In this document: positions 1 through 6,169 of the stretch, piece by piece
How positions within the stretch are numbered: the stretch's first letter is position 1
Layout of the letters: each line of letters opens with the position of its first letter
Origin: Campylobacteraceae bacterium
GTDB lineage: Bacteria > Campylobacterota > Campylobacteria > Campylobacterales > Sulfurovaceae
Direction of reading: 5' to 3'
Assembly (NCBI GenBank): GCA_026995985.1
Contig: JALWNF010000233.1
Coordinates: forward strand, 1-10,054
DNA: 10,054 nt
Notes under the pieces: model-generated
Databases searched by the model: none
Seen by the model: only the letters and a program-made list of their open reading frames with translations
Told to the model about the DNA's origin: nothing
Translations under genes and position numbers: made by a program

Positions 1-424
1 TATTTGCAATAGCAAGGGCAACTACTGACTGAGTAATTACGTTTCCTACCTCCTCTTTAGCAATAGTAATAATAGGAATCTCTACAATATTCCACTTTTT
101 TCTATCTTCATCTGTAGGGTGAACCAAATTTGGCTCAATAACAATTGTTCCACCCTCTCTTACACCATTTTTAAACTGTTGATAACTTACATCAGCAACA
201 GAGAGCATAAAGTCAATCTGACCATCAATCGCATAAGGGTAGAAAATCTCTTTGTCATCAAGCTGAATATCAACAACTGTTGGTCCACCACGCACTTGTG
301 ATGTATATGTAGCAGTCTTTACTCCAAAACCACCATCTTTAATCTTTGCAGCAGCAAAAATCTCACCAGCAAGAAGAACTCCTTGTCCACCAACACCAGT
401 AAATCGCATTACAATTCTACTCAT
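1..424 (-). CDS. oorC: 2-oxoglutarate:ferredoxin oxidoreductase, gamma subunit (3' end outside window)
   Basis: This is the gamma subunit of 2-oxoglutarate:acceptor oxidoreductase (OOR/KGOR), the cytoplasmic Fe-S enzyme that interconverts succinyl-CoA + CO2 and 2-oxoglutarate with ferredoxin. The reading frame is open from ATG 424 to the window edge, giving 141 residues; the family is usually about 185 aa, so the last quarter is missing. Family motifs are visible: a glycine-rich GVGGQGVLLAGE near residues 10-21 and TYTSQVRGGPTV near residues 39-50. An AAGGAG ribosome binding site lies 8 nt before the ATG. The gene starts 11 nt after the oorB stop and is the fourth gene of the oorDABC operon. 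It has no stop in the window, so a simple ORF caller would miss it. Confidence 0.93.
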   Translation of the reverse strand, partial: MSRIVMRFTGVGGQGVLLAGEIFAAAKIKDGGFGVKTATYTSQVRGGPTVVDIQLDDKEIFYPYAIDGQIDFMLSVADVSYQQFKNGVREGGTIVIEPNLVHPTDEDRKKWNIVEIPIITIAKEEVGNVITQSVVALAIAN

Positions 425-435
425 AGCTCTTCTCC

Positions 436-1293
436 TTATATTTTTTTCTTAAAGTCATCTTGAGTAATCTTATCTCGTTTACCTTGATGTACTTTCTTAA
501 TCTCTTCATATAAATCACAATACTCACTCGCTTCTGTATCTTGTTTTAAGATACCTGTAGGAAGAAGATTAAGTTGCTCTTCTGGACTAAGTTTGTCATA
601 TTTTTTCTTAGGCATAGTAATACTATCAATCCAATCAAGATTTTCCATAGCAGACTGCATCTTATTTTTTCTACCAAGGTTAATATGACAGTTAGACATA
701 GCCTCTACATATGAAAAACCTCTATGTTCCATAGCTTGCATAAGAAGCTTTTCAAGTTTCTTAGGTGAAGTTACATTCTCTCTACCTACAAATGATGCTC
801 CAGCAGCAATTGCTAATTCACAACCATCAAATGTAGGGTCAATATTTCCTGCCTTTTGAGAAACAGTCCACATACCCTGAGGTGTTGTTGGAGATGTTTG
901 AGAATTTGTTAAACCATAAATAAAGTTTTGAATAATAATCAATGTAATATCGATATTTCTTCTACAACCATGAATAGTATGGTTACCACCAATAGCAAGA
1001 CCATCACCATCACCTGCAACACAGATTACATGCTTGTCTGGATTGGCAAGTTTAATACCTGTTGCAAATGCTACAGTTCTACCATGTGTTGTGTGTACTG
1101 TGTTAAAGTCAACATAAGATGAGAATCTTCCTGAACATCCAATTCCAGATACTACACAGACATCATCTTTTTTCCAACCAAGCTTATCAACTGCACGGAT
1201 AAAGGCTTTTAGTATAACACCATCACCACACCCCCAACACCAAAGTGTTGGCATCTTATTTACTCTTAAGTAGTTATCATAGTTAAATGCCAT
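436..1293 (-). CDS. oorB: 2-oxoglutarate:ferredoxin oxidoreductase, beta subunit (TPP-binding)
   Basis: This 285-aa beta subunit carries thiamine pyrophosphate and the catalytic Fe-S cluster of OOR. Cys19 and Cys22 (CWGCGDG), Cys53 (GIGCSGR) and Cys202 (SNCHINLGR) are spaced like the four [4Fe-4S] ligands of this subunit family. The TPP/Mg signature GDGDGLAIGGNH lies at about residues 95-105, followed by HGCRRN and a YGLT-x-SQTSPTTPQG segment at about 126-140. Length matches Campylobacter OorB closely. An AAGGAG site precedes the ATG, and only 1 nt separates it from the oorA stop, so coupled translation with OorA is likely. I see nothing degenerate. The C-terminal part after residue 210 is charged and lacks recognisable motifs, as usual in the family. 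Confidence 0.96.
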   Translation of the reverse strand: MAFNYDNYLRVNKMPTLWCWGCGDGVILKAFIRAVDKLGWKKDDVCVVSGIGCSGRFSSYVDFNTVHTTHGRTVAFATGIKLANPDKHVICVAGDGDGLAIGGNHTIHGCRRNIDITLIIIQNFIYGLTNSQTSPTTPQGMWTVSQKAGNIDPTFDGCELAIAAGASFVGRENVTSPKKLEKLLMQAMEHRGFSYVEAMSNCHINLGRKNKMQSAMENLDWIDSITMPKKKYDKLSPEEQLNLLPTGILKQDTEASEYCDLYEEIKKVHQGKRDKITQDDFKKKI

Positions 1294-1294
1294 C

Positions 1295-2431
1295 TTATAG
1301 CTCCTTCACTTTTTCAATAATATCACTTGGAGAGAATGGACGACCATTTGTCTTTGTAAGTTTTGCAATATCCAATCTACCCATACTTCTTTGAATCTCC
1401 TCTAAGTACTGCCCTTGGTTAAGTTCTACTGATAAAATCTTATCAAACTTTTGTCCAAGCTCATAGAGTCTCTCTTGTGGAGATGGCCAAAGTGTAATTG
1501 GTCTAAACATACCAACTTTTACCCCCTCTGCTCTAAGAACATCAACAGCCTCTTTAATTGCCAGAGAAGCAGAACCATATCCAATAATTAAAATTTCAGC
1601 ATCATCTAACATATACTCTTCATTTGATTCAATCTCATCTTTATGCTCTTCAACTTTTCTAAAGAGTCTATCGATAAGTTTTCTACAAGTCTCAATCTCT
1701 TCTGTTGGGAATCCCATTGCATCATGATGAAGACCTGTAAAGTGGTATCTGTACCCTTGGAACATTGGGTTAAGAACTGCTGGTTGGTCTTGTGGCACAT
1801 CATAAGGTCTATACTCTTCAGCAGGTCCATCAAAGGTTTTTCTAGGAACAATTCCTTTTTTTACCTCTTCAGCTGTTGGAATTACAGCTTTTGCATGCAT
1901 ATGACCAATAGTCTCATCTAAAAGCACAAATACAGGTTGCATAAATCTATCTGCAAGGTTAAATGCTCTTACTGTCTCTGTATAACACTCAGCAAGGTTA
2001 CCTGCACATAGTGTAATTGATTTGTAGTCACCATGAGATGGGTTTTTTGCTTGTGCCACATCACCTTGTGCAACACGAGTTGGAAGACCTGTACTTGGAC
2101 CACCTCTCATAACATTTACAACAACCAATGGCACTTCTGCCATCTGTGCAAGTCCTAAGTTTTCAGCCTTAAGAGATATACCAGGTCCACTAGTTGCAGT
2201 CATGGTTCTAACTCCAGCCATTCCTGCACCAATTGCGGCAGCTACACCTGCAATCTCATCTTCCATCTGAATAGCAGTTCCACCAACTTTTGGTAGAAGG
2301 TCAGAAATGGTATGCATAACTTCACTTGAAGGAGTAATTGGATACCCACCAAAAAATCTACACCCTGCATCTACAGCAGCCATAGCTGCTAAATCATTTC
2401 CACTTGAAATTACTTCTCTTGTTGCTGACAT
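1295..2431 (-). CDS. oorA: 2-oxoglutarate:ferredoxin oxidoreductase, alpha subunit
   Basis: This 378-aa alpha subunit contributes the pyrimidine-binding half of the TPP site and the domain II/transketolase C-like part of OOR. Hallmarks are GYPITPSSEVM at residues 29-39, QMEDE at 55-59 (including the Glu that activates TPP in this superfamily), TSGPG at 80-84 and RGGPSTGLPT at 109-118, followed by QGD. The last two distinguish KorA/OorA-like 2-oxoacid oxidoreductases. The start ATG overlaps the oorD stop by 1 nt (TAATG) and is preceded by AAGGAGG, 7 nt upstream, so it should be well translated. The protein is full length with no frame break. The exact 2-oxoacid is inferred from the OorDABC gene order and neighbouring sucCD rather than from a residue I can point to. 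Confidence 0.96.
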   Translation of the reverse strand: MSATREVISSGNDLAAMAAVDAGCRFFGGYPITPSSEVMHTISDLLPKVGGTAIQMEDEIAGVAAAIGAGMAGVRTMTATSGPGISLKAENLGLAQMAEVPLVVVNVMRGGPSTGLPTRVAQGDVAQAKNPSHGDYKSITLCAGNLAECYTETVRAFNLADRFMQPVFVLLDETIGHMHAKAVIPTAEEVKKGIVPRKTFDGPAEEYRPYDVPQDQPAVLNPMFQGYRYHFTGLHHDAMGFPTEEIETCRKLIDRLFRKVEEHKDEIESNEEYMLDDAEILIIGYGSASLAIKEAVDVLRAEGVKVGMFRPITLWPSPQERLYELGQKFDKILSVELNQGQYLEEIQRSMGRLDIAKLTKTNGRPFSPSDIIEKVKEL

Positions 2432-2763
2432 TAGTTAGCCTCCTTATAATCTTCAGGCAATCTATATCCATTCTTTACAATTGCCTCTTGTCTAGCTTTT
2501 GCACTGTCTGTTAATTTAGCAAACTTAAACTCTTTCTTCTCTGCTACATAAATAGCAAAGTCTGGACATGTAAGTTCACACTCATTACACCCAATACATG
2601 ATTCAGGAGCGATTATACTAATCATTGCACCTAATGTTGAACTTGGTTCTGGTTTCATAGAGAGCACACCAGCTGGACATGCATCAACACAGATATCACA
2701 AGCTTTACATCTTGAAGTATTGACCCATACTGGAGTATTCTCAGGAGCTATCATTGCTGCCAT
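2431..2763 (-). CDS. oorD: 2-oxoglutarate:ferredoxin oxidoreductase, delta subunit (2x[4Fe-4S] ferredoxin)
   Basis: This small ferredoxin-like subunit of OOR passes electrons between the catalytic cluster in OorB and soluble ferredoxin. Two complete [4Fe-4S] motifs are present: CKACDICVDACPAG and, about 30 residues later, CIGCNECELTCPD. I place the start at the ATG at 2763 (MAAMIAPENTPV...), giving 110 aa, because AAAGGGG lies 5 nt upstream of it and because this length fits the family (about 100 aa in C. jejuni). The frame stays open further upstream to a GTG at 2811, but that extension has no clear ribosome binding site. It is the first gene of oorDABC; its stop overlaps the oorA start by 1 nt. 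Confidence 0.93.
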   Translation of the reverse strand: MAAMIAPENTPVWVNTSRCKACDICVDACPAGVLSMKPEPSSTLGAMISIIAPESCIGCNECELTCPDFAIYVAEKKEFKFAKLTDSAKARQEAIVKNGYRLPEDYKEAN

Positions 2764-2790
2764 GGTTTCCCCTTTAATCTTTAAAATTTT

Positions 2791-2813
2791 AAGTGAGATA
2801 GTTTCTATCACTT
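2791..2813 (-). promoter_or_regulatory. Stem-loop in the oorD 5' leader
   Basis: On the minus strand, GATAG-AAA-CTATC forms a perfect 5-bp hairpin, extended by AAGT pairing with ACTT across a 2-nt bulge. The structure ends 27 nt before the oorD start codon, so it would lie inside the leader of an mRNA begun at the predicted promoter. It is followed by AAAATTTT, not a U-tract, so it is not an intrinsic terminator. A role in mRNA stability or protein binding is only inference. Confidence 0.35.
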
Positions 2814-2860
2814 CAAGTAGAATATCGAAGTTTTTGTAATGGAGTGTATAAATAAATCAC

Positions 2861-2879
2861 TATTATCATAATGATAATA
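2861..2879. promoter_or_regulatory. Perfect 9+1+9 palindrome, Fur-box-like, over the oorD -10
   Basis: TATTATCATAATGATAATA is a perfect inverted repeat of two 9-bp arms around one base. It contains diverging GATAAT hexamers (ATTATC at 2862-2867, GATAAT at 2873-2878), the same building block as the classical 19-bp Fur box. Shifted by a few bases, 14 of 19 positions match the E. coli Fur consensus by my count. It completely covers the predicted -10 and reaches past the predicted start site. Fur is known to control oorDABC in Helicobacter pylori (recalled). Identity of the regulator is inferred. Confidence 0.5.
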
Positions 2880-2902
2880 ATGAGTGTTACAAATAGGGTC
2901 AA
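2867..2902 (-). promoter_or_regulatory. Predicted sigma70-type promoter of oorDABC
   Basis: On the minus strand there is TTGACC (2902-2897), a 17-nt spacer and TATTAT (2879-2874), close to the TTGACA/TATAAT consensus. Transcription would begin near 2867, leaving a leader of about 100 nt before oorD. The promoter sits in the 106-nt gap after the 2918 stop of the preceding gene, and no terminator is visible there, so read-through from that gene may also contribute. Confidence 0.6.
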
Positions 2903-2917
2903 CGAATCCTTTAAAGT

Positions 2918-3577
2918 TTACTTATTACTTCCTGGAAGTTGCACTATATCTGGATTAGGGTGATAGATATTGTCTCCATTCATTTGAGGGATTGTTTTGC
3001 CATTTAGTTCATCTAAAACCGATAGTAGTTTTTGTTCTGTTTCAAAAGAGAGATTACCTGTAGATAGATATGCTAAAATACGCTCTGCATACTCCTTTTT
3101 AGCCATCATCTCATTGTAACGCTCCTCTTTCTCTAACTCTATTTGAGAGAGCTGTCTTTGATGCCTTAGATATATATAGAGAAGTAAGAAGAGAAAGAGT
3201 GCTATTACAATAATAGTTGCATTATCTTTACTTTTATCTTCAGACTCTGCATTGACTTTTAAAGCTACTAACTCTTGGTTGAGTTGATTATCTAACTCTT
3301 TAATACGTACTTTTGTTTCATTCTCTTTCTCTTTAATAGCTATCTTTTCATAAGTACGAAGCTGTTCTAGCTTTTGTTGATTCTCCAAAGCAATAAGCTC
3401 TGCCTCATGAGCATCATGTTGCTTACTAAAAGCTAACTCTTGACTTACTCGTGTATTCACTTGAGGTTGTTCAATAATCTTTTTAAAGGCCTCTTTAGGT
3501 GTTTCACTAGTAGAGATAGCTGAAAAGATAATATATCCCAACAATGCAGACATCATAACAAGTAAAATCTCTCTCAC
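2918..3577 (-). CDS. Membrane-anchored coiled-coil protein of unknown function
   Basis: I do not recognise this protein (219 aa from the start chosen here). It begins with a hydrophobic segment (about residues 3-21) that could be a signal anchor. A long charged stretch rich in Glu, Lys, Gln and Leu follows (about 42-108), typical of an alpha-helical coiled coil. A second strongly hydrophobic segment comes at about 121-137 (ATIIVIALFLFLLLYIYL), then basic RHQRQ, a short helical region and a Pro/Asn-rich tail. Two membrane passes with the coiled coil between them on one side are likely. There is no ATG near the N-terminus. I prefer GTG 3577 because AGGGAG sits 5 nt before it; a GTG two codons earlier (3583) abuts that site. 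It lies alone between sucCD and oorDABC with its own gap on each side, so a metabolic role cannot be assumed. Confidence 0.8.
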   Translation of the reverse strand: MREILLVMMSALLGYIIFSAISTSETPKEAFKKIIEQPQVNTRVSQELAFSKQHDAHEAELIALENQQKLEQLRTYEKIAIKEKENETKVRIKELDNQLNQELVALKVNAESEDKSKDNATIIVIALFLFLLLYIYLRHQRQLSQIELEKEERYNEMMAKKEYAERILAYLSTGNLSFETEQKLLSVLDELNGKTIPQMNGDNIYHPNPDIVQLPGSNK

Positions 3578-3617
3578 CTTCACTCCCTTTCAAAATAAAA
3601 AATAGCCATAAATAGAT

Positions 3618-3642
3618 ATGAACAATTCACAACACGGTTCAT
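3618..3642. repeat. Operator-like inverted repeat upstream of the coiled-coil gene
   Basis: ATGAAC (3618-3623) and GTTCAT (3637-3642) form a 6-bp inverted repeat with 13 bases between the arms. It lies about 40-65 bp before the GTG start and downstream of two TATAAT boxes, so it would be in the leader or at a start site. Short arms like this can occur by chance in AT-rich DNA; no regulator is implied. Confidence 0.25.
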
Positions 3643-3647
3643 TAATC

Positions 3648-3677
3648 ATTATATAACATTATTTCTTAAAAATTATA
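3648..3677 (-). promoter_or_regulatory. Two candidate -10 boxes for the coiled-coil gene
   Basis: The minus strand has two exact TATAAT hexamers, at 3677-3672 (preceded by GATGA) and 3653-3648. Neither has a convincing TTGACA at the right distance, but Campylobacterota promoters often lack a strong -35. Either could drive the gene starting at 3577. The choice between them is open. Confidence 0.4.
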
Positions 3678-3861
3678 TCATCTTTTTTTGTATTTTGTGC
3701 TTTTTAATTTCACGTTTGAAGAGATATTTCAATTAATTTTAGAGTAAAAGTATCATCTAGTCCATAGATTTTATTATATTTTATATAGTTTTTATTTAAA
3801 AAATACCTCTCTTATTTAAAAAAAATAGTAGATTAAAGTTACAAAGCAGATAAAAATTGAT

Positions 3862-3897
3862 TAAGAAAACTATAGAGACAAGGAGATACCTTGCCTC
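3862..3897 (-). terminator. Intrinsic terminator after sucD
   Basis: On the minus strand, GAGGCAAGG pairs with CCTTGTCTC (one G-U wobble) around the 5-nt loop TATCT, giving a 9-bp stem at 3897-3875. It is followed by a U-rich but interrupted tail (TATAGTTTTCTT). The stem starts 13 nt after the sucD stop codon. The broken U-tract makes it a moderate rather than a textbook terminator. Confidence 0.65.
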
Positions 3898-3910
3898 AAA
3901 AAAGAAAATC

Positions 3911-4780
3911 CTAAGAGAGAACCTTTTTAACAGCCTTACCAATCTCAGCAGGAGAGACAACTACTTCAACACCAGCAGCCGAAAGTGCGTCCATTTTCTC
4001 TTTAGCAGTTCCTGCACTTCCAGAGATAATAGCACCAGCGTGACCCATTCTTTTTCCTTTTGGAGCAGTTTGACCAGCAATAAATGCAACAACAGGCTTA
4101 GTGATATTCTCTTTAATAAACTTAGCAGCTTGAATCTCTAAGTCACCACCAATCTCACCAATCATTACAATTGCTTCTGTCTCTGGGTCATCTTGGAACA
4201 TCTGAAGAAGTTGCTTATAGCTAAGACCAATAATTGGGTCTCCACCAATACCAACAGCAGTTGTAATTCCATAACCCTCATTAACAACTTGATTTGCACC
4301 CTCGTAAGTAAGTGTACCAGACTTAGAGATAAGTCCAACATTTCCTTTTTTAAAAATGTTACCTGGCATAATACCAATCTTACACTCTTCAGCAGTAATA
4401 ATACCTGGACAGTTTGGTCCAATGGTCATCATACCATTTTTAACAGCACATGCTTTAGCTGCTTGCATATCTTTTACAGGAGCACCCTCTGTAATAATTA
4501 CAGCCAACTCAATTCCAGCAGATGCTGCTTCCATTACAGCGTCACCAACAAATGCAGGTGGAACAAAAACCATAGATACAGTAGCACCTGTTGCTTTAAC
4601 TGCCTCTTTAACTGTATTAAATACAGGTTTACCTAGGTGTGTTTGACCTCCCTTACCTGGAGTTACACCACCTACAATATTTGTTCCATACGCCATACAC
4701 TGCTCAGAGTGGAAAGTTCCCTCACCACCTGTAAAACCTTGAACAATTACTTTTGTATCTTTATTTACTAAAATACTCAT
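3911..4780 (-). CDS. sucD: Succinyl-CoA synthetase (ADP-forming), alpha subunit
   Basis: This 289-aa subunit binds CoA and carries the phospho-histidine of succinyl-CoA synthetase, which interconverts succinate + CoA + ATP and succinyl-CoA + ADP + Pi. The N-terminal CoA-binding segment is [13 protein letters not shown] (residues 15-27). IGPNCPGII follows at about 120-128, then [10 protein letters not shown] at 151-160. The active-site histidine is His247 within MGHAGAI, equivalent to E. coli His246. Length is typical. Its ATG overlaps the sucC stop by 1 nt (TAATG), with AAGGAG upstream, so the two subunits are translationally coupled. A terminator follows. Its product is the substrate of the OOR enzyme encoded downstream, or the reverse, depending on flux direction. 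Confidence 0.97.
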   Translation of the reverse strand: MSILVNKDTKVIVQGFTGGEGTFHSEQCMAYGTNIVGGVTPGKGGQTHLGKPVFNTVKEAVKATGATVSMVFVPPAFVGDAVMEAASAGIELAVIITEGAPVKDMQAAKACAVKNGMMTIGPNCPGIITAEECKIGIMPGNIFKKGNVGLISKSGTLTYEGANQVVNEGYGITTAVGIGGDPIIGLSYKQLLQMFQDDPETEAIVMIGEIGGDLEIQAAKFIKENITKPVVAFIAGQTAPKGKRMGHAGAIISGSAGTAKEKMDALSAAGVEVVVSPAEIGKAVKKVLS

Positions 4781-5955
4781 TATATCTCTCCTTTCGCTGC
4801 TGCTACTGCTTTTGCTGCACCATCACCAAGGTCAGTTGCTGTAATAACATTGGCAATATTTGCATTTTTAAGAATCTCTGCTGCCTCTGCTGCATTTGTT
4901 CCATCAAGTCTTACAACTACAGGTACATTTACATCTACCATCTTAGTAGCCTCTAAGATACCATTAGCAATTCTGTCACATCGTACAATTCCACCAAAGA
5001 TATTTACAAAGATAGCTTTTACATTTGGATTTTTAAGAATAATCTCAAACCCTTTAGCGACAGTCTCAGCTGATGCAGTTCCACCAACATCTAAGAAGTT
5101 TGCAGGTGTTCCACCCATATAGTTAATTGTATCCATAGTACCCATCGCAAGACCAGCACCATTTACCATACAACCAATCTCTCCATCAAGAGCAACATAG
5201 CTAAGACCATACTTAGATGCTTCTCTCTCATCTGGGTCCTCCTCTGAAATGTCTCTCATAGCCTCAATCTCTGGGTGACGCCATAAAGCAGAGTCATCAA
5301 AGCCCATTTTACCATCAAGTGCTAAGAAATCTCCAGAACCAGTCTTGATAAGTGGATTTATCTCTATCATCTCTGCATCTTTATCCATATAAAGAGTATA
5401 AAGCTTCTTAGCAAAATCAATCATCTTTTTTTGCTCTGCTTTATCTGTAATACCAAGACCAAATACAAGCTCTCTACCGTGGTAGCCCTGAAAACCAAAA
5501 GCTGGGTCAACAGGAACTTTTATGATTTTTTCAGGTGTCTTTTCAGCAACAGTTTCAATGTCCATTCCACCCTCAGTAGAAGCCATAATAATTGGCATCT
5601 CAGCAGCTCTATCAAGTACTACAGAGAGGTATAGTTCATCTTTAATATCAGCACCCTCTTCAATATATACTTTTTGAACCAATTTTCCCTCTGGTCCTGT
5701 TTGGTGAGTAACCAGAGTCATTCCCAAAATCTGATTTGCAAGTTCCTCTACCTCTTCAAGAGACTTAGCTAGTTTTACACCACCACCAAGTCCTCTACCA
5801 CCTGCGTGAATTTGAGCTTTTACAACCCAAATGTTTCCACCAAGCTCCTTTGCATTAGCAACAGCTTCCTCTGGTGTGTTTGCCACAATACCTCTAGGTG
5901 TTGGTACACCATACTCAGCGAAAATCTGTTTCGCTTGATATTCATGAATATTCAA
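4780..5955 (-). CDS. sucC: Succinyl-CoA synthetase (ADP-forming), beta subunit
   Basis: This 391-aa ATP-grasp subunit binds the nucleotide and succinate. The N-terminus [12 protein letters not shown] is standard for the family. The ATP-grasp glycine loop AGGRGLGGG covers residues 51-59, just after Lys46 (VVKAQIH). The Mg ligands fall at Asn200 (EINPL) and Asp214 (ALDGKM), one residue off the E. coli numbering. The C-terminal flavodoxin-like domain includes [10 protein letters not shown]. The start codon is TTG at 5955-5953: family alignment of the N-terminus requires it, and AAGGAG lies 6 nt upstream. In C. jejuni icd and mdh precede sucC; here the upstream neighbour is an unrelated M23 peptidase operon, separated by a terminator, so sucCD starts its own transcript. 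Confidence 0.97.
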   Translation of the reverse strand: MNIHEYQAKQIFAEYGVPTPRGIVANTPEEAVANAKELGGNIWVVKAQIHAGGRGLGGGVKLAKSLEEVEELANQILGMTLVTHQTGPEGKLVQKVYIEEGADIKDELYLSVVLDRAAEMPIIMASTEGGMDIETVAEKTPEKIIKVPVDPAFGFQGYHGRELVFGLGITDKAEQKKMIDFAKKLYTLYMDKDAEMIEINPLIKTGSGDFLALDGKMGFDDSALWRHPEIEAMRDISEEDPDEREASKYGLSYVALDGEIGCMVNGAGLAMGTMDTINYMGGTPANFLDVGGTASAETVAKGFEIILKNPNVKAIFVNIFGGIVRCDRIANGILEATKMVDVNVPVVVRLDGTNAAEAAEILKNANIANVITATDLGDGAAKAVAAAKGEI

Positions 5956-5981
5956 TGGAGACTCCTTATTAATTTTAAAGT

Positions 5982-6017
5982 TGAGATTATTATACGCTTA
6001 TGGATAGTAATCTTAAA
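5982..6017 (-). promoter_or_regulatory. Predicted promoter of sucCD
   Basis: On the minus strand, TTTAAG (6017-6012), a 17-nt spacer and a perfect TATAAT (5994-5989) form a good Campylobacterota-style housekeeping promoter, in which TTTAAG is a common -35. Transcription would start near 5982, giving a short leader of about 27 nt before the TTG start of sucC. Confidence 0.65.
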
Positions 6018-6035
6018 TTAATAGTAATACTATTA
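6004..6035. promoter_or_regulatory. Palindrome and direct repeats around the sucC -35
   Basis: TAATAGTAATACTATTA (6019-6035) is a perfect palindrome of 8-bp arms around one base, ending 2 bp from the -35. ATAGTAAT occurs twice, at 6021-6028 inside the palindrome and at 6004-6011 in the promoter spacer, exactly 17 bp apart. The layout resembles a transcription factor site centred near -45. It does not look like the palindrome in front of oorD, so a different regulator would be expected. Confidence 0.4.
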
Positions 6036-6043
6036 GGAGTGAT

Positions 6044-6105
6044 TTTCTCTTAGTTGTTAAATATCTACACAGTTAATTTTTTAATCTAAGAGAAACAAGG
6101 AATAA
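6044..6105. repeat. 10-bp perfect inverted repeat able to form a long hairpin
   Basis: TTTCTCTTAG (6044-6053) and CTAAGAGAAA (6096-6105) are perfect reverse complements with 42 bases between them. A second complementary pair just inside (TTAAA and TTTAA) could lengthen the stem across a small internal loop. It lies between the upstream terminator and the sucC promoter, has no U-tract on either side and so is not a terminator. It may be a far-upstream regulatory element or a remnant; function unknown. Confidence 0.4.
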
Positions 6106-6142
6106 CATAATTTATAGGTTAAAATATGTTGACTTTAATGGG

Positions 6143-6165
6143 AAAAAAAGTAACAACTATGTTAC
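6143..6165 (-). terminator. Intrinsic terminator after the M23 peptidase gene
   Basis: On the minus strand, GTAACA-TAGT-TGTTAC forms a 6-bp stem with a 4-nt loop (6165-6150), followed at once by seven T's (6149-6143). It begins 4 nt after the stop codon of the peptidase gene, and A/G bases before the stem can pair with the T-run. This insulates the peptidase operon from sucCD. Confidence 0.85.
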
Positions 6166-6169
6166 CTCT

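Larger units (their letters stand above)
3584..3874. other. AT-rich intergenic region between sucD terminator and coiled-coil gene
   Basis: I find no credible ORF or RNA gene in this stretch on either strand; ATG codons run into stops within a few codons. It holds the sucD terminator at its upstream edge, the two TATAAT boxes and the inverted repeat listed separately. It also has two near-identical A-tract copies, TTATTTAAAAAATA (3792-3805) and the same with two more A's (3812-3827), spaced 20 bp apart, which may bend the DNA. A small RNA cannot be excluded by eye. Confidence 0.5.

Noticed and set aside
119..301. Plus-strand ORF opposite oorC
   Set aside because: It is antisense to the open oorC frame, is low complexity and shows no family motif.
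928..1122. Plus-strand ORF opposite oorB
   Set aside because: It is a shadow of the TPP-binding region of oorB, rich in Thr/Asn/Cys with no start signal.
2764..2811. N-terminal extension of OorD from GTG 2811
   Set aside because: The extension has no clear ribosome binding site and is longer than the family; ATG 2763 has AAAGGGG at the right distance.
4193..4646. Plus-strand ORFs opposite sucD (4193-4636 and 4356-4646)
   Set aside because: They lie fully antisense to a strongly supported gene, have no ribosome binding sites, and their compositions (Asn/Ser/Cys-rich or Ala/Thr-rich) are as expected from reverse reading.
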